From contig JANLID010000156.1 of the NCBI GenBank assembly GCA_024654105.1, forward strand, positions 1 through 6,157: 6,157 bases of DNA, in the 5' to 3' direction. Under the pieces are notes generated by a model. That model was not told where the DNA came from and ran no database searches. It worked only from the letters and a program-made list of their open reading frames with translations. Position numbers and translations under genes: made by a program. Position 1 is the stretch's first letter; every line of letters begins with the position of its first letter. Shown here piece by piece: positions 1 to 5,741 of the stretch. The stretch is from Gallionella sp. (GTDB lineage: Bacteria; Pseudomonadota; Gammaproteobacteria; Burkholderiales; Gallionellaceae).

Positions 1-309
1 GATGCGGCCCAGGAAGCCGTGGACAAACTCAAACCGGGCGAGACCTCAGAGCCGGTCAGGTTGCTGGAAGGGATAATCATAATTCGCCCGACCGACCGCA
101 AACCGCCGAAACTGGGCGACTTTGAGGCGGTCAGCGAGCGCGCCCGCGATCTGTGGCTGAAGGAAGAAAGCGAGCGCGCCTGGAAATCGCTCATCGCGCA
201 GCTCAAAAAGAAAACGCCCATACAGGTGGATGAATCAGGCTACTTGCCCCTTCCCGCAACTGCCGGGGAGCAAGAAGCCGCGCCGGAGGGCAAGCAGGGC
301 GGGTTATAA
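1..309 (+). CDS. Parvulin-type peptidyl-prolyl cis-trans isomerase, C-terminal fragment
   Basis: The reading frame is open from the first base of the window, so the gene begins upstream and only about the last 102 residues are seen. The fragment starts within the end of a PpiC/rotamase domain: the stretch LKPGETSEPV followed by a hydrophobic strand (GIIIIRP) matches the usual parvulin ending, where 'L.PGE.S.PV....G..I...' closes the catalytic fold. A charged amphipathic helix (about residues 40-68) and a Pro/Ala/Gly-rich tail follow. Parvulins of this class isomerise X-Pro bonds and, in the SurA/PpiD group, chaperone outer-membrane and periplasmic proteins. The catalytic core and any signal peptide lie outside the window, so export is inferred. 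The gene lies in the same direction as the barrel and cytochrome genes, which fits a folding helper for them, but 318 bases separate them and co-transcription is not proven. Confidence 0.8.
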   Translation, partial: DAAQEAVDKLKPGETSEPVRLLEGIIIIRPTDRKPPKLGDFEAVSERARDLWLKEESERAWKSLIAQLKKKTPIQVDESGYLPLPATAGEQEAAPEGKQGGL

Positions 310-312
310 CCA

Positions 313-355
313 GCGGCTTATGTCACCGTATTTTGCGAGTTGGGCATAAAGCCGC
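313..355 (+). repeat. Imperfect inverted repeat just after the isomerase stop codon
   Basis: GCGGCTTATG at 313-322 pairs with 345-355 (CAT-A-AAGCCGC) through ten base pairs with one bulged A at 348, closing a 22-base loop. It starts four bases after the isomerase stop. It could end the isomerase transcript, but no run of T follows on the plus strand, so an intrinsic terminator is not supported. It could instead be an RNA 3' stabilising stem or part of a leader structure. The base G322 is also the first base of GTCACC (322-327), which is complementary to GGTGAC at 377-382, so two alternative folds compete. Confidence 0.45.
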
Positions 356-512
356 CCATCCCTGCGAACCCCACTTGGTGACTTAGCCGAATGGCTATGC
401 AAAGCCTTTTGCCAGCCTGGTCGAATGGCTAGTTGTTTCATCAGGCCAAAGGCCGTAACCCGCCAAGCAGCATTCCTGTAGCGTATTGCACCAGACAATT
501 CGGCGGCGCCAA

Positions 513-536
513 CCGCAGGATTGTGTACAATCGCGG
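513..536 (+). promoter_or_regulatory. Operator-like inverted repeat upstream of the barrel gene
   Basis: GATTGT and ACAATC form a six-base inverted repeat with a two-base centre (519-532). Beyond an AG bulge on the left, CCGC (513-516) also pairs with GCGG (533-536). The repeat overlaps TACAAT at 526-531, a fair match to a sigma-70 -10 box lying about 97 bases before the barrel gene start, but no good -35 hexamer sits 16-18 bases upstream of it. A dimeric regulator site over a promoter is one reading. The symmetry could also be chance, and no regulator family is assigned. Confidence 0.25.
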
Positions 537-627
537 GCGCGAACGCGCGAACGCGGGGCAATGAATGTTTCAGGATGCCAGATTTTGATGCCAACAAGAG
601 TTCTCGTGTTGCGACGGGATAGCTGGG

Positions 628-2637
628 ATGAAGCAGGTGAAAAATGAGGTACCAAGCGCAAGCTGGAGATACGTTGTCACGATGGTTGGATGGCTGGCTT
701 TCTGCTGGACGCGCCCGGCGTTTCCCGCTGACCAGGTTCCACCGGGAGGCGCGATGACGCCACCGCTCTCTGTTTCCGGAGATGGGGGCAGCGATGCCCG
801 TCCGTTGCGCCTGAATCTCGCCCAAGCGATCGGCGTAGAGCCTGCCGCAGCTCCCGCAAAGGCAACAGCCGGAGATGCCCGTCCGTTGCGCCTGAATCTC
901 GCCCAAGCGATCGGCGTAGAGCCTGCCGCAGCTCCCGCAGAGGCAACAGCCGAACCCGTCGCGAAACGATCTTTCCCGCTGCAACTTGCGCCCATCGAAT
1001 TTGAGGTTGGCGGAAGCATCGGCTATGATATGCAACGCCAAGTCATCGGGACAAGCAAGTACATGACACAGTCGCTCAATACCAATGTGAATGCCATCGC
1101 CAATACCTTCATCTGGCAACCCTGGTTTGCCAGGGTGAGCGGTGGCCTGGGTCTCGGCTTCAACACAAGCAGCACGATGACCGGAGAATCGTCGGGCAAT
1201 ATCGTTACGGGCAATGCCATTTTTTCCTTGTTGCCGTCCAGCCGCTTTCCGTTCGAGGCGCGTTTCAGCAGGAGCGACAGCCGGCAAAACAGCGAGCTCG
1301 GCGCTGCCTCCCCTGCCTACCAGACCACTCGCTATGGCCTGACCCAACGCTACCGGCCACTGTCCGGCAGCGCCCAGTACATGGTGGGTTATGATCACGA
1401 TTTATGGGAAAGTGTGAACCTGGACAAGAGCAAGCAGGATACGTTTCGCGCCGAAACGACGCAGCAATTTACCGACCAGACACTCCGGATAAGCGGCGAC
1501 TCCACCCGCACTGAGCAACCGCGCACCAATCAAAGCACCCTGGTCAACAATTTGGTGTCCCAGCATAGTTATCGTCCGGACCCTGCTTTTTCGGTGGAAA
1601 GCCTTGCCAGCCTGGTCAAGGTGAACTACCGCCTGACGCAGAGCGAGAATGGCCTCGGCTATATGCAGTTGAGCAGTTCCGCGTACTGGCGGTCTACCGA
1701 AAAGCCCCTTAACGTCAACGGCGGCGTGCGGCTGTTCGGATTGAGCAGCGACAGCAGCACTGCCACCACCTCTACCGCCTCCCGGATGCGCAGCGTCAAT
1801 GCGAATCTGGGCGCGAATTATGAGCTGTCCAAACACACCCGGCTGAACGGCAGCGGCAACATCAACGTGACCGACGGCAATGGCGCTCAAACTGTGGCCA
1901 CCAACCAAACCGTTGGGGTTGCTTACCAGCCGGACGCGATAGAACTCGGCGCTTTTAACTACACCCGGTTTGTTTCCAGCAATGTTAGCAATAACACCGA
2001 TTCCTTTGGTAGCGCGCAGCACCTTTCGCTGAGCCCCGGGCACGGACTAAACCGCAGAATTGGACTGGGCGGAGGCACGCTGGGGATGAACCTGAATCAG
2101 ACGGTTTCGTTTGATGTGGATACCCGCAATCCATCTTCCTCGATCCTGACGCATATGGGTTCGCTCTCCTGGAGCATTGCACAAGACCGGAAAACCACTA
2201 TGGTGCACTTGAGCGCCAACGATTCCCGTGCCATGAGCGGCACACCATATTTTTTCCAGCTTATCAACCTGCAGGTGTCCCTCAACGAGAGCCTGGGCCG
2301 CAACGCCACGTGGGGCGGCAATCTGACCATGCAGGCGACACGCCAGGAAACCGCTGCCTCGCCGGCCTCCACTACCACCACCTCCAGCGCCGACCTGAGC
2401 TACCGCCATCAGCGCGCGTTCAATGTGCCGCGCCTGCGCTTTACCTCCGAACTGCGGATTTTCGGCGATGCTCTCGCCCCGGTGCTGGCGACCCCCGATC
2501 AACAGGAGACACGCTCTTGGGAAAACCGTTTTGACTATTCCATCGGCCGCCTCCAGTTGCGGCTCAGCGCGCGCGTGGCGGAAGTCAATAAAATAAAACA
2601 ATCATTGTACTGGTTCAGTGCAAATAGACAGTTTTAG
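628..2637 (+). CDS. Outer-membrane beta-barrel protein of a putative porin-cytochrome module
   Basis: The product has 669 residues. The first 34 form a Sec signal peptide (basic start, hydrophobic VVTMVGWLAF, likely cut after AFPA). Residues about 35-115 are a Pro/Ala-rich periplasmic segment containing two copies of a 27-residue repeat (56-82 and 83-109). From about residue 116 to the end the sequence alternates polar and hydrophobic residues with frequent Tyr/Phe/Trp and Asn/Ser/Gly turns, typical of a large barrel. It ends in YWFSANRQF, a BAM-type C-terminal signal with terminal Phe. About 555 barrel residues would suit roughly 20 or more strands. The only Cys (C26) is in the signal peptide, so there is no CxxCH heme site and no N-terminal CxxC like that of MtrB-family barrels. 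Three triheme cytochrome genes follow, which suggests a role as the outer-membrane sheath or anchor of an electron conduit; the specific family is not recognised. ATG 628 has only a weak ribosome site; ATG 682 is possible but would leave no basic n-region. Confidence 0.8.
   Translation: MKQVKNEVPSASWRYVVTMVGWLAFCWTRPAFPADQVPPGGAMTPPLSVSGDGGSDARPLRLNLAQAIGVEPAAAPAKATAGDARPLRLNLAQAIGVEPAAAPAEATAEPVAKRSFPLQLAPIEFEVGGSIGYDMQRQVIGTSKYMTQSLNTNVNAIANTFIWQPWFARVSGGLGLGFNTSSTMTGESSGNIVTGNAIFSLLPSSRFPFEARFSRSDSRQNSELGAASPAYQTTRYGLTQRYRPLSGSAQYMVGYDHDLWESVNLDKSKQDTFRAETTQQFTDQTLRISGDSTRTEQPRTNQSTLVNNLVSQHSYRPDPAFSVESLASLVKVNYRLTQSENGLGYMQLSSSAYWRSTEKPLNVNGGVRLFGLSSDSSTATTSTASRMRSVNANLGANYELSKHTRLNGSGNINVTDGNGAQTVATNQTVGVAYQPDAIELGAFNYTRFVSSNVSNNTDSFGSAQHLSLSPGHGLNRRIGLGGGTLGMNLNQTVSFDVDTRNPSSSILTHMGSLSWSIAQDRKTTMVHLSANDSRAMSGTPYFFQLINLQVSLNESLGRNATWGGNLTMQATRQETAASPASTTTTSSADLSYRHQRAFNVPRLRFTSELRIFGDALAPVLATPDQQETRSWENRFDYSIGRLQLRLSARVAEVNKIKQSLYWFSANRQF
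793..954 (+). repeat. 81-bp tandem duplication (two copies) inside the barrel gene
   Basis: Copy one is 793-873 and copy two 874-954. They differ at two positions: A859 versus G940 (Lys to Glu), and the second base of the last codon (GGA versus GAA, Gly to Glu). The unit is in frame and encodes 27 residues beginning DARPLRLNLAQAIGVEP and ending in an Ala/Pro/Thr linker. The near identity at silent positions shows a recent duplication. The segment lies between the signal peptide and the predicted barrel, so it probably extends a flexible periplasmic arm. Confidence 0.95.
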
Positions 2638-2671
2638 GCGGCTTGAGAAAGGAAATAAATGCCATCTTTAA

Positions 2672-2729
2672 TCAACCCCAATAATCCATTAGCCCGTCAG
2701 TTTTGTGCTAATGGATTATTGGGGATTGA
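2672..2729. repeat. Long inverted repeat between the barrel gene and the first cytochrome gene
   Basis: An 18-base perfect inverted repeat (2676-2693 with 2707-2724, left arm CCCCAATAATCCATTAGC) encloses a 13-base loop. Past a single bulged A at 2725 the stem continues for four pairs (TCAA 2672-2675 with TTGA 2726-2729). No T-run follows on either strand, so it is not a standard intrinsic terminator. It begins 35 bases after the barrel stop codon and could be an mRNA processing or stabilising stem separating the barrel gene from the cytochrome genes, or a remnant of a palindromic mobile repeat. The rest of the gap (2730-2850) shows nothing I can name. Confidence 0.85.
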
Positions 2730-2866
2730 CCGGCAGTGCGAATTGGCTTGTGTAATTTAATAAAGGCAGGCAATCTGCAATTTTCGCTGTGCAAGAATGC
2801 AGAATTGACGCCGACGGATGTATCACCCTGGGTTCAAGTTTATTAACGGAAAGGAAGGAAAACTGA

Positions 2867-3292
2867 ATGCAATCTCTGATTAGACGCACCCTCATGAGCC
2901 GGATGCTGTTGGTCTGGTCGCTCGTTCTGGCTGCCACCTTTGTCTATACCCGGCCCGCCATGGCCGAGTACGGCGACGTGGTCATCAATAACTACTCTGA
3001 CGCTGCGGGTATGCGCCCGGTAGTGTTTGCACATTGGTTCCACCGTGTCCGCTTTACTTGCAAGGTATGCCATGCCGACCTCGGTTTCAAGTTCAAGGCG
3101 GGTGGCAACCAAATCAATATGCTCAAGATTATTGACGGCAAGTATTGCGGCGCCTGCCACAACGGCAGTATTGCCTGGTCGGTGAGCAACTGCAACCTGT
3201 GTCATTCCGGCAAACCCGGCACACCGACTCAGGTACACGAAAGCACGTTGCAGGAACTGGCAACCCCAGCCAAAGCCACGGTTACCAAATAA
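2867..3292 (+). CDS. Small periplasmic triheme c7-type cytochrome
   Basis: The product has 141 residues. The start is ATG 2867, six bases after a strong AAGGAAGGAA ribosome site (2851-2860). A Sec signal peptide ends at about residue 33 (PAMA, then EYGD). The mature part is a single c(7)-type triheme domain with three heme-binding motifs, C65KVCH, C94GACH and C109NLCH, preceded by FAHWFH, whose H56 and H59 fit the distal axial ligands of two hemes. No His lies between the first and second motifs, but M85 (NQINML) sits where the third distal ligand would be. Proteins of this fold carry electrons in the periplasm, for example between inner-membrane donors and outer-membrane conduits. Unlike the two related proteins downstream, it lacks an N-terminal extension. 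The second cytochrome gene starts 12 bases after its stop, so the two are almost certainly co-transcribed. Its redox partner cannot be told. Confidence 0.92.
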   Translation: MQSLIRRTLMSRMLLVWSLVLAATFVYTRPAMAEYGDVVINNYSDAAGMRPVVFAHWFHRVRFTCKVCHADLGFKFKAGGNQINMLKIIDGKYCGACHNGSIAWSVSNCNLCHSGKPGTPTQVHESTLQELATPAKATVTK

Positions 3293-3304
3293 ACAGGAGG
3301 CAAC

Positions 3305-4000
3305 ATGAACTATCTACCGAAATTGATGCAATTCGCCCTGCTGTCCGTGCTGCTGAATGCGCCGGCGGCTATTGCGGCCCAACCAGCCAAAGAAAGTGCG
3401 GGCAAGGCAGCGCCGGTGGTATCTGCCGCATCGGCCTCTCAGGCGCAACCCGCCGCCGCAATACCTCAGGCCATACCTTTCAACCGGCTGATGAGAGTTG
3501 CGCCCCGCCGCCACTTGCCGCCGCCTGAAGACGGCCTGCGCGACCCGGCCAGTGCTGAAACCGCATTCCTGCAACCCCCGCTGGAAGTTTTCCCCGCTCT
3601 GCCCCAGACCCAAAGCGGTCTCGGTAACGGCGTGAATTGGGTGGCGGCATTGAATGATGGCAAAATCACACCACGCTGGGATCGCCTCGACCCGACGGCT
3701 GAAGCGATGGTCATGGACATGAGTATCGTGCGCGTGCCCAAAAGCACAATGCCGGACGTAGTCTTTCCCCACAAGCAGCACACACAATGGCTGGACTGCT
3801 CCAACTGCCATCCTGATATTTTCGTCCCGCAACAGGGTGCAAATCAAATCAGCATGGCGGCAATCATACTCGGACAGAAGTGCGGCGTGTGTCATGGCAA
3901 AGTGGCCTTCCCGGTTTCCGAATGCCGCCGTTGTCATTCGCAACCAAAAGTAGAGGCGCAACCGAAGCAAGTAGATGCCAAAGGAGGAGCGAAGCCGTGA
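3305..4000 (+). CDS. Triheme c7-type cytochrome with an N-terminal extension
   Basis: The product has 231 residues. ATG 3305 follows AGGAGG (3295-3300) by four bases. A Sec signal peptide ends near residue 25 (AIAA, then QPAK), followed by an Ala/Pro-rich linker (about 26-70). Residues about 71-150 form a conserved extension (DGLRDP, LQPP, GNGVNWVAAL, then PRWD) that is shared with the cytochrome at 5061-5678 and absent from the one at 2867. The C-terminal triheme domain has FPHKQH (H156, H159), C165SNCH, C193GVCH and C207RRCH, with M184 in NQISMA. The tail is short and Lys-rich. The protein is expected to be periplasmic and soluble and to transfer electrons through three closely spaced c hemes. 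The last four bases (GTGA) overlap the start of the next gene, indicating translational coupling with the helical protein, which may therefore be a direct partner. Confidence 0.92.
   Translation: MNYLPKLMQFALLSVLLNAPAAIAAQPAKESAGKAAPVVSAASASQAQPAAAIPQAIPFNRLMRVAPRRHLPPPEDGLRDPASAETAFLQPPLEVFPALPQTQSGLGNGVNWVAALNDGKITPRWDRLDPTAEAMVMDMSIVRVPKSTMPDVVFPHKQHTQWLDCSNCHPDIFVPQQGANQISMAAIILGQKCGVCHGKVAFPVSECRRCHSQPKVEAQPKQVDAKGGAKP
3982..3989 (+). promoter_or_regulatory. Ribosome binding site that fixes a GTG start
   Basis: AGGAGGAG lies inside the 3' end of the second cytochrome gene, seven bases before GTG 3997. The frame of the next gene stays open back to an ATG at 3880, but starting there would give no signal peptide and a long overlap. 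Starting at GTG 3997 gives an immediate, clean Sec signal peptide and a four-base GTGA stop/start overlap. Confidence 0.75.
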
Positions 4001-4920
4001 CAAAGCGGGCGGTTGCGCTTTATTTCACGCTTCTTTCGCTGGCTGCCGCGCCGTGCCTGCATGCCGAGCCACAGGTTCCCGCCGCGCCGCCTGTGGCGGC
4101 GGGAGCTGCCAAACAGTCGTCACGGGAAGTGATCCAGCAGAAGTTGCAACTGGTTAAAATGCTGCTGACTCAGTCTACCGCCATAGAGCGCGCCGCCGGT
4201 AGCGGCGACCCGGCGATCGAGCAACAAGGTGCGGCGGTGCTCGCCCTTTACGCCAAGGCAAACGACACCTTTAATGCGGGCGACATGGCGGAGGCGGAAA
4301 AGTTACTGGACGAAGTGTTGAGACTGATCGCGGACATCTCACGTCTGGCGCCCGATCCGGTCAAGGTAGAGGCGGAGCAGCGCGCGCGTTACGATGAACT
4401 ATTGGAGAATGTGCGGGGTATCCAGGTCACCTACCATGTGATGCGCAATGATATGTCGCCTAACGACAAGCAGTTGCCCGTTGTAATTGCCAATCTAGAA
4501 CGCAACCGCAGCCTGATCGATCAGGCCCAGGCGCTAGCGCAAGACAAACGTTACAAGGAGGCCATTGAGTTGCTGGATAAGGGCTATACGGCGGGTGTTT
4601 TCGACCTTAATATATTGATGGGCTCGGCGGTCAAGTCGTATGAGCTCAAGTTTAATTCGCCAGCCGAAGAGTTTGCGCATGAAGTGACGCGATATCACAG
4701 CTATGAAGAACTGATACCGATCGCTTATGCCGAATTGAAACCCAGCGAGGGCAATATCAAATTGAGCGAGTCCTATGTACAGGAAAGCCGCAAGGGGCGC
4801 GATACCGCCCTGAAGCAAGCTGCGGGCGGCGATCATCAGACCGCCATCGGCATCTTGCAGGAGGCGACCAAACGTTTGCAGACCGCGTTACGGACACTCG
4901 GGCTGACGGTGCCGGAGTAA
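3997..4920 (+). CDS. Periplasmic helical (TPR-like) protein without heme sites
   Basis: From GTG 3997 the product has 307 residues. Residues 1-23 are a Sec signal peptide (MTKRAVALYF start, cut after LHA). Cys20 lies within it and has Pro before it, so a lipoprotein signal is unlikely. After a Pro/Ala linker (24-40) the protein is almost wholly alpha-helical, with at least three TPR-like helix pairs: about 86-111 (FNAGDMAEAEKLLDEV), 174-197 (ALAQDKRYKEAIELLDKGY) and 267-302 (ALKQAAGGDHQTAIGIL). There is no CxxCH and no other Cys. I do not recognise a named family. TPR-like repeats usually mediate protein contacts, and its position between two triheme cytochrome genes, translationally coupled to the first, suggests a scaffold, assembly factor or docking protein for the cytochromes or barrel. 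That role is inference. Confidence 0.8.
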   Translation: MTKRAVALYFTLLSLAAAPCLHAEPQVPAAPPVAAGAAKQSSREVIQQKLQLVKMLLTQSTAIERAAGSGDPAIEQQGAAVLALYAKANDTFNAGDMAEAEKLLDEVLRLIADISRLAPDPVKVEAEQRARYDELLENVRGIQVTYHVMRNDMSPNDKQLPVVIANLERNRSLIDQAQALAQDKRYKEAIELLDKGYTAGVFDLNILMGSAVKSYELKFNSPAEEFAHEVTRYHSYEELIPIAYAELKPSEGNIKLSESYVQESRKGRDTALKQAAGGDHQTAIGILQEATKRLQTALRTLGLTVPE

Positions 4921-4951
4921 TTCCATTTGTCTTTCAAAAGAGCAATAACCA

Positions 4952-5004
4952 TGTAGGGTGCATTCCATGCACCATTGCCATTGGTGCATGGAATGCACCC
5001 TACA
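4952..5004. repeat. 23-bp perfect inverted repeat (REP/MITE-like palindrome)
   Basis: Arms at 4952-4974 and 4982-5004 are exact inverse complements over 23 bases around a seven-base loop (TTGCCAT). The core word is TAGGGTGCATTCCATGCACC. Each arm also contains its own hairpin, GGTGCAT-TCC-ATGCACC (4957-4973) and GGTGCAT-GGA-ATGCACC (4983-4999). This style of 'TAGGGTGCA...' palindrome is, from general knowledge, reminiscent of intergenic repeats scattered in many proteobacterial genomes. It fills the gap between the helical protein gene and the third cytochrome gene. The right arm is followed by ATATTTTTG, so it could weakly terminate or attenuate transcription into the third cytochrome gene. 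Confidence 0.9.
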
Positions 5005-5060
5005 ATATTTTTGCGGTTTTCAGGATTATGGATACGCTCTTTTGCCGAAACGGTAAGGCC

Positions 5061-5678
5061 ATGAAACGATACATTATTGAACGACTGCTCGCCATCTGCG
5101 TCGGGCTGTGTATTGCCCAGTCGCCCTCGGCCGTCGAGCCGGCTCCTGTGGCAGCGCCGCCCAGTAACTGGTTGCCGCTGGCACAGGACGATTTGCATGA
5201 TCCGTCGAACCCGAGGCTGAATCTGCTGCAAAACCCCGCCGATGTTCTGTCCCTGTTGCCACCCGACTTGGATGGTAACGAGCGGTATACCGTTGTCGGC
5301 AACCGGGTGAGATGGGTCAAGGCACTGGAGCAGGGATATATCAATCCGCGTACCAACATTTATCCCGAAACCAAGATTCGCGTACTCGATTTAAACGTGA
5401 TGATTACGAAGCGGGACACAGGGGAATTGCCCAGGGTGCTTTTTCCCCACAAACCGCACACCGCATGGCTGGATTGCAGCAATTGCCACGAATGGTTATT
5501 CAAGTCCAAGGCTGGGGCCACGCCGATCAGCATGTTGGCCATTCTGGAGGGGGAATACTGCGGCCGCTGCCACGGCGCGGTGGCATTCCCCTTGACACAG
5601 TGCCAACGCTGCCACAGTGTGCCGTTCGGCCAGCCACTTCCACCGAACACCGTGACAGCACCCGCCAAGACGCAATAG
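5061..5678 (+). CDS. Triheme c7-type cytochrome, paralogue of the one at 3305
   Basis: From ATG 5061 the product has 205 residues, opening directly with a good signal peptide (MKRYIIERLLAICVGL, cut after SPSA at 24). An in-frame ATG at 5028 would add 11 residues ahead of it; neither start has a strong ribosome site, and 5061 is chosen for the signal peptide. Residues about 45-125 match the extension of the second cytochrome (DDLHDP, LLQNP, GNRVRWVKAL, GYINPR, VLDLNV). The triheme domain follows: FPHKPH (H130, H133), C139SNCH, C167GRCH, C181QRCH, with M158 in TPISML. Heme spacing is identical to the 3305 gene product. It should be a soluble periplasmic electron carrier. A palindrome separates it from the upstream genes and a terminator-like stem follows, so it is probably the last gene of the group. 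An internal promoter cannot be excluded. Confidence 0.9.
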   Translation: MKRYIIERLLAICVGLCIAQSPSAVEPAPVAAPPSNWLPLAQDDLHDPSNPRLNLLQNPADVLSLLPPDLDGNERYTVVGNRVRWVKALEQGYINPRTNIYPETKIRVLDLNVMITKRDTGELPRVLFPHKPHTAWLDCSNCHEWLFKSKAGATPISMLAILEGEYCGRCHGAVAFPLTQCQRCHSVPFGQPLPPNTVTAPAKTQ

Positions 5679-5741
5679 CTTCTTGCCACGCCCATCGACT
5701 GGGATATGAGTACTTGTTTGTTCAATAATGCGCAGCGCAGG

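Larger units (their letters stand above)
310..627 (+). other. Gene-free leader between the isomerase and the barrel gene
   Basis: These 318 bases hold no credible plus-strand gene, and the long minus-strand frame across them is the antisense shadow of the barrel gene region. The stretch is rich in short stems. They include 313-322 with 345-355, 322-327 with 377-382, 384-388 with 393-397 (loop GAAT), 415-421 with 440-446, and GGCC-AAA-GGCC at 444-454. A ten-base word, CGAATGGCTA, occurs twice (388-397 and 422-431). An operator-like inverted repeat lies at 513-536, followed by two adjacent copies of CGCGAACG at 538-553. The leader probably carries the promoter and 5' untranslated region of the barrel gene, but no convincing -35/-10 pair can be named. 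Confidence 0.5.

Noticed and set aside
371..432. Possible cyclic-di-GMP-I (GEMM) riboswitch: a hairpin followed by TGCAAAGCC at 398-406 and AGCCTGG at 414-420.
   Set aside because: These words resemble parts of the GEMM core, and such switches do control cytochromes in some bacteria, but the loop is GAAT instead of GAAA, the GGCAAACC segment is missing and no closing P1 pairing was found. A covariance-model search would decide.
304..1398. Long minus-strand open frame of 364 codons.
   Set aside because: It is antisense to the leader and barrel gene, has a repeat only because the duplication is mirrored, and shows no domain or signal peptide.
1402..2601. Two minus-strand frames of 213 and 184 codons opposite the barrel gene.
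   Set aside because: Their composition is that of an antisense shadow of a Ser/Thr/Asn-rich barrel; no family resemblance and no ribosome site of note.
2676..2724. Inverted repeat read as an intrinsic terminator of the barrel gene.
   Set aside because: The stem is strong, but no T-run follows on the plus strand and the loop is 13 bases, so only a generic inverted repeat is reported.
3880..3996. Upstream extension of the helical protein frame to an ATG at 3880.
   Set aside because: It would add 39 residues inside the triheme coding region and bury the signal peptide; GTG 3997 has a strong ribosome site and the expected four-base overlap.
3314..4003. Minus-strand frame of 229 codons opposite the second cytochrome.
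   Set aside because: It mirrors a gene with three intact heme motifs and a signal peptide, so the plus strand is clearly the coding one.
5028..5060. ATG 5028 as the start of the third cytochrome.
   Set aside because: The added residues (MDTLFCRNGKA) displace the signal peptide from the N-terminus and the upstream ribosome site is no better; not excluded outright.
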